A program made the translations under genes and the position numbers. 64,000 nt of DNA from the NCBI RefSeq assembly GCF_002952775.1, contig NZ_CP025066.1, positions 1,984,001 to 2,048,000 on the forward strand, read 5' to 3'. This document shows positions 34,718 through 42,648 of the stretch, one piece after another. Positions within the stretch are counted from its first letter, which is position 1. Each line of letters opens with the position of its first letter. The notes under the pieces are model-generated. The model had not been told where the DNA came from and made no database searches. It worked only from the letters and a program-made list of their open reading frames with translations. Source of the DNA: Halalkaliarchaeum desulfuricum (GTDB lineage Archaea; Halobacteriota; Halobacteria; Halobacteriales; Haloferacaceae).

Positions 34718-35718
34718 GCGAACAGCCCACAGTCTACGTCACCCGCCAAATCCCCGACGCCGGGCTGGAACTGCTCGAGGAGTCATGTGAACTCCACGTC
34801 TGGGACGGCAAGCTCCCGCCGTCGAAGGACCACATCATCGAGCGACTGGCCGAACTCGAGGCCGACGGACTGCTGTGTCTGCTTTCGGATGACATCGACG
34901 GGGAGGTGATGGACGCCTCGCCGAACCTGGACGTCGTGAGCACCTTCTCCGTGGGATACGACCACGTCAATATCGACGACGCAGAAGAACGCGGCATCGC
35001 TGTGGGCCACACGCCGGGAGTGCTCTCGGAGACGACCGCCGATTTCGCGTGGGCGCTTTTGATGACGACCGCGCGACGGACCGTCGAGGGGCAGGAGTAC
35101 GTCCTCGACGGCGAGTGGGAGACGTGGGGGCCGAAGCTCCTGACCGGCCCGGACGTCCACGGCGCCACGCTCGGCGTAATCGGGCTCGGAAACATCGGCG
35201 CGGCGGTCGCGCGTCGTGCGGGCGGCTTCGGGATGGAGGTGCTGTACGCCGACGTCGGGCCGAACGAGGAGGCGGAAGCCGAACTGGCGGCCGCCGGCGT
35301 CGACGTTACCTACGTGGATCAGAACGAACTCCTCGACCACAGCGACTTCGTTACCCTTCACGTTCCGCTATTCGAGTCCACCCACCATCTCATCAGCGAG
35401 GCGGAACTGCGCCGAATGAAGGAGGGAGCGATCCTTATTAACACGAGCCGCGGTCCGATCGTCGACACCGACGCGCTTGACACGGCGCTTTCGGAGGGCT
35501 GGATCGAGCGTGCGGGACTGGACGTGACCGATCCCGAGCCGCTGCCTGCCGACCACGAGATAACCCGCCACGTACCCGAGCGGCTGGTCGTCACACCCCA
35601 CATCGCGAGCGCGAGCATCGGCACGAGAAACAAAATGGCGACGATGGCCGCCGAGAACCTTCTTGCAGGTGTCGCGGGGGAGGACCTTCCGAACTCGGCG
35701 CTCGACGATCGTTCATGA
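34714..35718 (+). CDS. D-2-hydroxyacid dehydrogenase (glyoxylate/hydroxypyruvate reductase type)
   Basis: A 334-residue NAD(P)-dependent enzyme. The Rossmann motif is GVIGLGNIGAAVARRA (about 152-167), the catalytic Arg is in NTSRGPIVD, the Glu in DPEPLPADHEI, and the His in TPHIASAS near 290. The sequence resembles archaeal glyoxylate reductases and hydroxypyruvate reductases more than phosphoglycerate dehydrogenase, since no ACT domain follows. The ATG overlaps the stop of the aminotransferase gene. The open frame continues upstream in a different reading of that gene and is ignored. Confidence 0.87.
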   Translation: MSEQPTVYVTRQIPDAGLELLEESCELHVWDGKLPPSKDHIIERLAELEADGLLCLLSDDIDGEVMDASPNLDVVSTFSVGYDHVNIDDAEERGIAVGHTPGVLSETTADFAWALLMTTARRTVEGQEYVLDGEWETWGPKLLTGPDVHGATLGVIGLGNIGAAVARRAGGFGMEVLYADVGPNEEAEAELAAAGVDVTYVDQNELLDHSDFVTLHVPLFESTHHLISEAELRRMKEGAILINTSRGPIVDTDALDTALSEGWIERAGLDVTDPEPLPADHEITRHVPERLVVTPHIASASIGTRNKMATMAAENLLAGVAGEDLPNSALDDRS

Positions 35719-35754
35719 GGCGTCATTTTTAATAGACACTCGTTGGACGATCGT

Positions 35755-36174
35755 TCAATAGGTTCGGATATGGGTAACGGCGTCTTCGTATTCACTTCCG
35801 TCCAGGTCCGTCAAGAGGTTCGAATCGGCGGTGTACGCTGTCGCATCTCGTTCGACCGCGAGCGAGATGTACGCAGCGTCATAGGCGGTGATACCGGCGG
35901 TAGTCGTGATCTGTGCGATTGGACCGACCGACCGGAACGGAACTAATTCGATCCCGTATTTCCCGAGCGATTCCGCGGCTTCGACGAGTCGCTCGCCGCC
36001 GTAGTGGCCACTGTAGTGCAGCGCATTTATGGCTTCGAACGGCATGAGGGCCGGTGCGTATAGGTCGTGTTTCCCGTTGAGAAAGTCGTCACGAAGTGCA
36101 CGTGCCTGTTCGTGATGCTGTTCGGGAATATACCACTTCACGACGGTGCTCGTGTCGACCACGATGTCCGCCAT
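35755..36174 (-). CDS. vapC: PIN-domain ribonuclease toxin (VapC-like)
   Basis: A 139-residue PIN domain. The acidic residues that bind the catalytic Mg2+ are at D7 (VVDTSTVVKW), E47 (PFEAINAL), D99 (AYDAAYISLA) and D117 (YTADSNLL). VapC toxins cut tRNA or rRNA when not held by the antitoxin. The ATG shares one base with the upstream antitoxin's stop region (36174), so the two are coupled. It converges on the D-2-hydroxyacid dehydrogenase gene. Confidence 0.88.
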   Translation of the reverse strand: MADIVVDTSTVVKWYIPEQHHEQARALRDDFLNGKHDLYAPALMPFEAINALHYSGHYGGERLVEAAESLGKYGIELVPFRSVGPIAQITTTAGITAYDAAYISLAVERDATAYTADSNLLTDLDGSEYEDAVTHIRTY

Positions 36175-36431
36175 CAGGATCGCTCCTCGCCGTATCGAGT
36201 ATCGCGGAACTCACGGATTCTTTCGGCCGTGTTCGTCGCCGCCACTTCGTCGGGATCGATAGCACTGCTCAATCGCTCGCTGGTCGCAACTGCGTGGGCA
36301 ATATTCCGCGATTCCAGTTCGTATAGCTCCTCTTTGATGTGGTCACGGAGCACTGCACTCCAGTTCACTTCGTCGTGCTCTTCCATCCGTTCTTTCACTT
36401 CGTCGGGGACACGGAAACTCACGGTTCCCAT
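36174..36431 (-). CDS. vapB: ribbon-helix-helix antitoxin (VapB-like)
   Basis: An 85-residue protein. The N-terminal ribbon-helix-helix (TVSFRVPDEVKERMEEHDEV and NWSAVLRDHIKEEL) forms the DNA-binding dimer. The C-terminal part (about 50-85) is charged and would wrap the PIN toxin. It is the first gene of the pair and is directly preceded by 17-bp tandem repeats that overlap its promoter, as expected for autoregulation by the antitoxin or the complex. Confidence 0.85.
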   Translation of the reverse strand: MGTVSFRVPDEVKERMEEHDEVNWSAVLRDHIKEELYELESRNIAHAVATSERLSSAIDPDEVAATNTAERIREFRDTRYGEERS

Positions 36432-36441
36432 AGTGTATTAC

Positions 36442-36485
36442 AAGTACTACTGTTATATAAGTACTACTGTTATATAAGTACTACT
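36442..36485. promoter_or_regulatory. 17-bp tandem repeats with embedded TATA boxes (VapBC operator)
   Basis: AAGTACTACTGTTATAT occurs twice exactly in tandem and then in part (AAGTACTACT). Each unit carries the palindrome AGTACT, and the joints give TTATATAA, a TATA box on both strands. It lies 11 bases before the vapB ATG and upstream of the divergent zinc-ribbon gene, so occupancy by VapB could control both directions. Confidence 0.65.
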
Positions 36486-36531
36486 AGAGGTGAGCCGAAC
36501 GATGAAATACCCGACCGCACAACCCGGTAGC

Positions 36532-37068
36532 ATGTACGCGGTCGTCGGCTGCAACGAGTGTGGCAACCTCTGGCTGCTCGCGGATCCCGACTCCCAGGAG
36601 TCGGCCACCTGTTCGCGGTGTGGCAAGCGCCACCGGGTGGCGAAGCTCAAGCGCTTTTATACCGACGAGGATCGCGAGGCCGCACGACAGGCCCGGGCGG
36701 CGCTTTTGGCGAACAAGCGGGACGAAAGCGAGTCGTTCGCCGAGGTGGCCCACGTCGCAGATCTCGAACGGCAACTCGAGGATGCAGGTGTCGACGACCG
36801 GGAGTACCTCGCGGAGGCTGGGCTGGATCCAGACGAAATCCAATCCGCCGGCGAGAACGCGAGGGTGGGTGCGGGGCAGTCCTCCACCCGATCACGCGAA
36901 GAGATCGTTCGGGACGGCGTCGAGAGGGTCGAGAAACCCACCGAATCCGAGGTCGTCGCGTACGCATCCGAACGCGGGGTTCCCGAAGACGCCGCCCGAA
37001 CCCTGCTCGAACGGCTCGTTCGGCGCGGGGAGGCGTCCGAATCCGGTGGTCGATACCGCCTCTTATAA
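36532..37068 (+). CDS. zinc-ribbon protein (DUF5817-like)
   Basis: A 178-residue protein. The N-terminal zinc ribbon reads MYAVVGCNECGNLWLLADPD with the second pair CSRC (near 28-31), followed by a helix AARQARAALLANKRD and a C-terminal winged-helix-like part (about 125-178, ESEVVAYASERGVPEDAART). The N-terminus matches a haloarchaeal family that I recall as DUF5817. The ATG at 36532 fits family starts; one at 36502 would fit a leaderless transcript from the TATA box at about 36473 and cannot be excluded. Function unknown; a nucleic-acid role is likely. Confidence 0.68.
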   Translation: MYAVVGCNECGNLWLLADPDSQESATCSRCGKRHRVAKLKRFYTDEDREAARQARAALLANKRDESESFAEVAHVADLERQLEDAGVDDREYLAEAGLDPDEIQSAGENARVGAGQSSTRSREEIVRDGVERVEKPTESEVVAYASERGVPEDAARTLLERLVRRGEASESGGRYRLL

Positions 37069-37122
37069 GTCGAGTCGAAAGCAGCCGACAGCCTCATTTC
37101 CGTCCCGCCACAACCGCCGACC

Positions 37123-37680
37123 ATGCGCGTCAGGGACTGGCAGGACATTCTCGAGGACGTTGCCTCCGAGAACGCGGATCCCGACGGCTGGCGAGCCGTC
37201 GCGGGACAACGGCGGGCGGGCGTCGGCGAAGACTTCTATCTCGGCCATCCCGCGATCGGCGTTCACCAGCTGAAAACCTACGCCAAGAACCCCCGTGACC
37301 TCCGCGGAGTGGGTGCCCGGGTTGCACGCAGGATCGACGACGAACTGGATCCGCTGTTGCCCGGTCACGGCGAGGAGGAGGGCGGCCGGTTTGCGGTCCG
37401 ACGGCCGCCGAAAGATGAGGACGAGGCCGAACGGATGGCCAGACGGCTCGAAGAGACCGTCAAGGTGCACGCCGAGGCGCCCACGACGCCCGAGGACTTC
37501 TTCGAGGACGTCATGGATGCCGTCGACTCCCCCGCCTTTGGACCGATGGAGTACGAGTTCGCCGATCGGCCGGACCGACTCGACGAGCTGTCGGAGACGT
37601 TCGAGGAGGCCGAGCGACTGTTGAACAGCGAACTCGAGGACCTGATCGAGGAAGACGAGGTCGGACGCGGCTTCCAGTGA
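37123..37680 (+). CDS. conserved haloarchaeal protein of unknown function
   Basis: A 185-residue acidic, soluble protein without a recognised domain. N-terminal part MRVRDWQDILEDVASENADP is helical, the middle has GVGEDFYLGHPAIGVHQLKT and GVGARVARRIDDELDPLLPG, and the C-terminal 60 residues are strongly Glu-rich helices. No cysteine or membrane segment. It follows the zinc-ribbon gene by 54 nt on the same strand and converges on kae1-bud32. It is well behaved in codon use and therefore most likely real. Confidence 0.62.
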   Translation: MRVRDWQDILEDVASENADPDGWRAVAGQRRAGVGEDFYLGHPAIGVHQLKTYAKNPRDLRGVGARVARRIDDELDPLLPGHGEEEGGRFAVRRPPKDEDEAERMARRLEETVKVHAEAPTTPEDFFEDVMDAVDSPAFGPMEYEFADRPDRLDELSETFEEAERLLNSELEDLIEEDEVGRGFQ

Positions 37681-37720
37681 GCGTCACCGCTCCCCTCCGC
37701 TCCGGGTCGAAAGCGACGAG

Positions 37721-39370
37721 CTACGGGCCGTCGTTCACCTGGTACCGTCCCCGCCCTTCCACGGTCCGGAGCCGGTCGATCACCCGCCGTTCGCCGACCT
37801 CCAGGTACCCCTCCTCGAACGCGTCCAGAAGCGTCTGGGCGTCGGAGGTGGTGCCGGCGACACTGCCCTCGAACACGTGGAGGTCCATCGCGTAGTCCTC
37901 GACGTGGTCCGTGTAGTAGCCGAGGCCGAAGTCGATGAGGTAGGTTCGCTCGTCGTCGACGCGGACGTTCCGCGGTGTCGGATCGCCGTGGACGAAACCG
38001 GCGCCGTGAATCCGGGCGAGATGCTCTCCCACCCGCCGACACTGCTCGGGCTCGATCCGTTCGGCCAGGTCCACGTCGCCGACGTACTGGAGCGTGAGCG
38101 TCGCCTCCGGGACGTCGACGTCGTACACCAGCGGCGTGGGGACGCCGACCCGACGCGCGTCGCTCGTGAGCCGAGCTTCCCCGCGGGTCCGGGTCGTCCG
38201 GAGCGTCCGATCGAGTTCCGGGTGACGGTAGGACTTTCCGATCCGGCGTTTCACGGCGCGATCTCCCTCGATTTCGACGATCGCCTCCGCGCCACGGAGC
38301 CGCATTTCGGGATCGACGACTCCGACGCTCTCTTCGCGGCTTCGCCACGTCACCGGCACCTGGTCGGGCCGGAAGTTCGGATCGACCGACGACTCGGCGA
38401 TCGCGACCGTGTCGCCGGCGCGGTACATCTTCGCACCGAGCACCGCGATCATCCCGGCGTTGTCCCGCAGGAACCGGGGTTCGGGGACGTGAAACTTCGC
38501 CCCCCGGGCATCACACATCTCTGCGAGCATCTCGCGGAGCCTGGCGTTCTGCCCGACGCCGCCGCCCAACACGAGCTCGTCGCTGCCGGTCAGCGACAGC
38601 GCACGCTCGGAGACTTCCGTCAGCATGGCGAAGACGTGCTCCTGGAGGGAGTAACAGACGTCCTCTACGGGAGTTCCGTCGTCGTATTCGGCCTTCGCGG
38701 CCGACATGATCCCGGAAAACGAGAAGTCCATCCCCTTGACGACGTACGGGAGATCGACGTAGGAGCCGTCACCCGCGGCCTCCTCCACTTTCGGACCGCC
38801 GGGGTGGGACCACCCCACGTGCCGGGTGAACTTGTCGATCGCGTTGCCGACGCCGGTGTCCATCGTTTCCCCGAGCACCCGATACCGACCGTCGCGGTAG
38901 CCCAGCAGATGGGCGTTGGCTCCCGAGGCGTTCAGACACACCGGCGAGTCGAACCCGGACCGGTGACGACCGATCTCGAGATGGGCGACCATATGGTTGA
39001 CGCCCACGAGCGGGACGTCCCACCGTCCCGCGAGCGTCCGGGCTGCGGTGCCGACGGCGCGGAGACACGGCCCCAGCCCCGGCCCGCGGGAGAACGCGAC
39101 CGCGTCGACTGGCGGTGCGGAACCTCCATCGGTTCCGTCGTCGTTCTCGTCGTCGACGTCGGCACTCCATCCCCGTTCTGCCAGCCGATCGAGCACGCGT
39201 TCGACGACCGACGGGATCGCGTCGGCGACGTGTTCTGCCGCCTCGCGGGGGTGAATGCCGCCGCTGTCGGGAACGTAGGCGTCCGACTCCTGCAAAACGG
39301 CGTCAGTCTCGGTGTCGTACACCGCCGCACTCGCACACCAGGCGGTGCCCTCGAGACCGAGAACGAGCAT
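37721..39370 (-). CDS. bifunctional Kae1-Bud32 (tRNA t6A synthesis, KEOPS)
   Basis: A 549-residue fusion. Residues 1-330 are Kae1/TsaD: metal-binding His pair H126 and H130 (NHMVAHLEIG), nucleotide-binding GVGQNARLRE and a final NAGMIAVLG. An acidic insertion of about 20 residues lies at 68-88. Residues 345-549 are the Bud32 (p53RK-like) kinase/ATPase with GAEAIVEIE, HGDPTPRNVRV (catalytic loop) and IDFGLGYYTDHVEDYAMDLH (Mg loop). The complex adds threonylcarbamoyl to A37 of ANN-reading tRNAs. The ATG lies 9 bases after the S24e stop, so both are in one operon. Confidence 0.95.
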   Translation of the reverse strand: MLVLGLEGTAWCASAAVYDTETDAVLQESDAYVPDSGGIHPREAAEHVADAIPSVVERVLDRLAERGWSADVDDENDDGTDGGSAPPVDAVAFSRGPGLGPCLRAVGTAARTLAGRWDVPLVGVNHMVAHLEIGRHRSGFDSPVCLNASGANAHLLGYRDGRYRVLGETMDTGVGNAIDKFTRHVGWSHPGGPKVEEAAGDGSYVDLPYVVKGMDFSFSGIMSAAKAEYDDGTPVEDVCYSLQEHVFAMLTEVSERALSLTGSDELVLGGGVGQNARLREMLAEMCDARGAKFHVPEPRFLRDNAGMIAVLGAKMYRAGDTVAIAESSVDPNFRPDQVPVTWRSREESVGVVDPEMRLRGAEAIVEIEGDRAVKRRIGKSYRHPELDRTLRTTRTRGEARLTSDARRVGVPTPLVYDVDVPEATLTLQYVGDVDLAERIEPEQCRRVGEHLARIHGAGFVHGDPTPRNVRVDDERTYLIDFGLGYYTDHVEDYAMDLHVFEGSVAGTTSDAQTLLDAFEEGYLEVGERRVIDRLRTVEGRGRYQVNDGP

Positions 39371-39379
39371 CCGGCGGCG

Positions 39380-39688
39380 TTACGCCTCTTCGGCAGTCTG
39401 CTCGCCGTCCTCGCCGATCTTGTTCCGGTCGAGCATGTACTCCTGTTCGACGTCCTTCGCGATCTCGGGCGAGTCGTACACCTTCGCGTAGCCGATCGTC
39501 TTGCGCATGCCGAACTTGGTGTCGAGTTCGTGGACGATCACTTCCGCGGAGTCTTTGTCGAGTTTCGCCGCAAGCGAGTCGCGCACGGACAGTCGCGAGG
39601 GCGTGGCGTCGTCGTGGGAGATCTCGAAGCGGACGTCGGTCCGATGCAACATTGGGTTCTCCTCCTCGGAGATGACGTCGATTTCCAT
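39380..39688 (-). CDS. rps24e: ribosomal protein S24e
   Basis: A 102-residue protein with the S24e core: EENPMLHRTDVRFEISHD, LAAKLDKDSAEVIVHELDT and GYAKVYDSPE. A component of the small ribosomal subunit in archaea and eukaryotes. The acidic tail EDGEQTAEEA is halophile-like. It is directly upstream of kae1-bud32. In many haloarchaea (from memory) the rps27ae gene lies between these two; it is absent here. Confidence 0.93.
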   Translation of the reverse strand: MEIDVISEEENPMLHRTDVRFEISHDDATPSRLSVRDSLAAKLDKDSAEVIVHELDTKFGMRKTIGYAKVYDSPEIAKDVEQEYMLDRNKIGEDGEQTAEEA

Positions 39689-39777
39689 GGTTAGTTGTCT
39701 CTATTTCTCCCCGAAAGCAGTAAAAGGATTTCGAAGGGCGTCCCGTGCTCTCGCGACCGACGCGGACCGAGTTCGGC

Positions 39778-40800
39778 TCAGTCGTCGCCGACGCCGTATC
39801 CCCCTTCGTCCTCCTCGACGTCGACGGGTCCCTCGAACACGCGATAGAGGTACAGGAAGTAGCCCACGACGAGCAGGAGAACGGGGAGCCCGAGCACCGT
39901 AAGCAGATTCAGCGGGATCGGAGAGACGACGGCCTCCCGGACCGTGAGCTCCGCGGCCGGGTAGATCGTCGGATACAGCAGGGCCGCGACGAGTCCGACG
40001 AGCGACACCGACAGCCCGGCGGTCGCGGCGAGCCATTCCCGGTACGCCCGCCGGCTCGCCAGTGCGACCGTCGCGATCCCGAACCCGACCGTCGCGACGA
40101 CGGGGACGAGCACTCCCGGGGTGAAAACGAGCGCCCGGAGGCCCCTGACGTCCAGCGCGAGCAGGACGCCCAGCACGAGGACGACGGCTCCCAGATAGAT
40201 CGTGCCGGCGAGACGACCGTAGTCGGCTATCCGGTCCCGCAGGTCGCCGCGGGTTTTCATCCCCAGATACGCCGTCCCGGACGTCGCAGAGAGCGCCACG
40301 AGGAGGACGCCCGTTGCCAGTGCCGGAACGCTCGCCGTTCCGGACGCGAACACCCAACTCCCCACGAGAGTCCCGATCAGGAACGGGGAGATTACGCTTC
40401 CGGCGACGAACGCCCGGTCACAGGTACGCACCCACGCCTCGTCGTCCCGCTCCTCGCGGAGTTTGACCGAAACGCCACGGAACAGCAACGCGAGGACGAT
40501 CGCGATCGCGAGCAGGTAGTGTTCGCTCAAGAGTCGGGCGTACACCGGCGGGAACGCTCCCAGGAGGATCGTTCCGAAGCCGACCAGCCACACCTCGTTG
40601 GCCTTCCAGACCGGTCCGAACGCCGCGAGGAGCGTCTCCCGTTCGTGTTCGTCGCGAGCCAGCGGATAGACGATGCCGATTCCGAAATCGAAGCCGTCGA
40701 GGAACACGTACATCGCGAGCGTGAACACGACGACGCCGAACCAGAACTCCGGCAGCCAGGCGACGAGGTAGGCGTCACCGACGAACAAGGGGATCGACAT
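39778..40800 (-). CDS. cydB: cytochrome bd ubiquinol oxidase subunit II
   Basis: A 340-residue membrane protein with about nine helices. FWFGVVVFTLAMYVFLDGFD and GFDFGIGIVYPL near the N-terminus and VWKANEVWLVGFGTILLGAFP are the hallmark CydB segments; GTAYLGMKT follows in the middle. CydB carries no heme but is needed for assembly with CydA. The ATG at 40800 overlaps the cydA stop (TGATG); an in-frame GTG at 40803 is less likely. Second gene of the cydAB operon. Confidence 0.92.
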   Translation of the reverse strand: MSIPLFVGDAYLVAWLPEFWFGVVVFTLAMYVFLDGFDFGIGIVYPLARDEHERETLLAAFGPVWKANEVWLVGFGTILLGAFPPVYARLLSEHYLLAIAIVLALLFRGVSVKLREERDDEAWVRTCDRAFVAGSVISPFLIGTLVGSWVFASGTASVPALATGVLLVALSATSGTAYLGMKTRGDLRDRIADYGRLAGTIYLGAVVLVLGVLLALDVRGLRALVFTPGVLVPVVATVGFGIATVALASRRAYREWLAATAGLSVSLVGLVAALLYPTIYPAAELTVREAVVSPIPLNLLTVLGLPVLLLVVGYFLYLYRVFEGPVDVEEDEGGYGVGDD

Positions 40801-42308
40801 CACGGATCACCTCCCTCGGGTGTAGGGGATCCCGGACTGGGTCCCGCCGGTTCCGGCGGCTGGGGTTCCTCGGCCTCCGAGAGGCGTCGCGACTCTGCCG
40901 CGACCATCCGTCGGAACGCATAAAGGGCAATCAGGAACAGTCCACCGAAGACGGCGACGAACGCCGCGACCGACAGCATCGCCTCCCAGCCGGTCAACAC
41001 CGGCGAGACGCTCTCCCCGACGAGCAACTCGTCTTGGACCATCCACGGCTGCCGACCGACCTCGGTCGTGTACCACCCGGCGATCATCGCGAGGAACCCG
41101 AGCGGCGTCGACAGCATCAACGCTTTCAGGAGTCGATCGCTCTCGGAGAGCCGGCCCTGATACCGACGATACGCCCCCCACAGACCGAGGAAGACGAACC
41201 ACACCCCGAGCCCGACCATGGCCCGGAACGACCAGAACACGATCGCAACGGGCGGGGTGTGTTCGAATTCGTTGAGCCCGATCACCTCCGCACCGGGATC
41301 ACCCTCCAGCATGTACGAGACCAACATCGGCACGCTCAACGTATAGAGGTTCTCTGCCCGCGGATCGGTGAACCCCTCCAGCGTCTTCGGGAACGCGATC
41401 ACGTGGAGCGCCACGCCCTCGTCGGTCTCGTAGTGTGCCTCCATGGCCGCGAACTTCGCCGGCTGGGTGTCCTCGACGTGCTTGGCGTAGGCGTCACCCT
41501 GCAGCGCCTGCACCGGTGCCGAAATCACGAGCAACACCAGCGCGATCGTCACCGCCGTCCGCCAGGCATCGTTGCCGTCGTGTTTCCACAGGAGGTACGC
41601 CCCGACGCCGGCCACGAGCAGTGCGACGGCGATCACCGCCGACAGCTGCATGTGGACGTACATCCACGCCAACCGTGGTGTGACGATCGCGGCGATCGGA
41701 TCCGTCATCGTCGCGACGTCGCCTGCCAGATCGAATCCCTGTGGGGTCTGCATCCACGCGTTGACGACGATGATCCAGAACGCCGACAGCCACGCGCCGA
41801 TAGCGACCAGCACCGACGAGGCGAGATACATCCGGTCGCTCACGCGTTCGCGGCCGAACAGCAGCACCCCGAGGAAGACGGCCTCGAGGAAGAACGCCAT
41901 CTTCGCCTCGAACGCCAGCGGTCCCCCGATCAACTCGCCGGCGAATTCGGCGAAGATGGGAAAGTTCGTCCCGAACTGGAAGCTCATCGGGATCCCGGTT
42001 GCCGTCCCCATCACGAACCCGAGCGCGAACACCTTCACCCAGAAGTCGCGCAACTGGGCGTACCGCTCGCTTCCCGTCTTCACGTCCCTGTAGGTGAAGT
42101 AGACGATGAGGGGGGCGAGTCCGACCGAAAGCGACGCGAAGACGATGTGAATCGTGATCGTCCAGGCGAACTGGATCCGGCTCAAAAGCTCCGGGCCACC
42201 GCTCAGGACGGTCGGGGCGGCGATCGCTGTAAGGTCGGCTACGAGCGACGTGATCACGCCGCCGATCATCGACGATGCGACTGTGATGAATACTGGATCT
42301 GGATACAT
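40800..42308 (-). CDS. cydA: cytochrome bd ubiquinol oxidase subunit I
   Basis: A 502-residue membrane protein. The heme b595 His is in ITIHIVFASLSVG near the N-terminus, the heme b558 His in YVHMQLSAVIAVA near 200, and the conserved EVGRQPWMVQDELL near 420 follows the quinol-binding Q-loop region. It oxidises quinol and reduces O2 to water without pumping protons, with high oxygen affinity, and is cyanide tolerant. The C-terminal tail is Pro- and Glu-rich. Upstream lies a 23-bp tandem repeat that may bind a regulator. First gene of the cydAB operon. Confidence 0.93.
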   Translation of the reverse strand: MYPDPVFITVASSMIGGVITSLVADLTAIAAPTVLSGGPELLSRIQFAWTITIHIVFASLSVGLAPLIVYFTYRDVKTGSERYAQLRDFWVKVFALGFVMGTATGIPMSFQFGTNFPIFAEFAGELIGGPLAFEAKMAFFLEAVFLGVLLFGRERVSDRMYLASSVLVAIGAWLSAFWIIVVNAWMQTPQGFDLAGDVATMTDPIAAIVTPRLAWMYVHMQLSAVIAVALLVAGVGAYLLWKHDGNDAWRTAVTIALVLLVISAPVQALQGDAYAKHVEDTQPAKFAAMEAHYETDEGVALHVIAFPKTLEGFTDPRAENLYTLSVPMLVSYMLEGDPGAEVIGLNEFEHTPPVAIVFWSFRAMVGLGVWFVFLGLWGAYRRYQGRLSESDRLLKALMLSTPLGFLAMIAGWYTTEVGRQPWMVQDELLVGESVSPVLTGWEAMLSVAAFVAVFGGLFLIALYAFRRMVAAESRRLSEAEEPQPPEPAGPSPGSPTPEGGDP

Positions 42309-42340
42309 TGGGTGATTTCGATGTGACCAGTATCAGTTGA

Positions 42341-42397
42341 TCCGAACTATCAGGCCAGTACGGTCCGAACTATCAGGCCAGTACGATCCGAACTGTC
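42341..42397. repeat. 23-bp tandem repeat upstream of cydAB
   Basis: Two tandem copies of a unit beginning TCCGAACTATCAGGCCAGTA (42341-42363 and 42364-42386) and a partial third (TCCGAACTGTC). A related piece CAGTATCAG lies at 42329-42337, closer to the gene. The block starts 32 bases before the cydA ATG, so it covers the expected promoter region. Confidence 0.7.
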
Positions 42398-42610
42398 CGA
42401 GCGGTCGGGGTTGGGGTGTGCGGGCGCCGCAACGTTCTCACTTGAGCTTCGCCACGTTTCACGTTAGATATTGTGGTTGGAACGCCGAAAGAGGTGTGTC
42501 GAAATATCGGTGCGTTTTATACGGACAGGCACCGAACCGATGTCGTTTCGCCCACAGTTCCCGCAACGACGGTTCGTCCGCGAGTGTCGTCGATTACGAC
42601 AGTTATAGAA

Positions 42611-42622
42611 ATCTATATATAG
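42611..42622 (+). promoter_or_regulatory. TATA box of the thermosome gene
   Basis: ATCTATATATAG is centred about 33 nt before the ATG at 42649 and is preceded by a purine/GAAA-rich BRE-like stretch. Between the cyd repeats and this box (42398-42610) no gene is seen; TTTTATACGG near 42514 could be a second box. Confidence 0.6.
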
Positions 42623-42648
42623 AACTGCAAACCATCTCTCCGGTGATT

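Noticed and set aside
36438-36490. CRISPR-like repeat
   Set aside because: Only 2.6 tandem units with no spacers; better explained as operators.
42337-42648. N-terminal extension of the thermosome gene
   Set aside because: The frame is open, but it covers the cyd repeats and the TATA box at 42611, so it is not coding.
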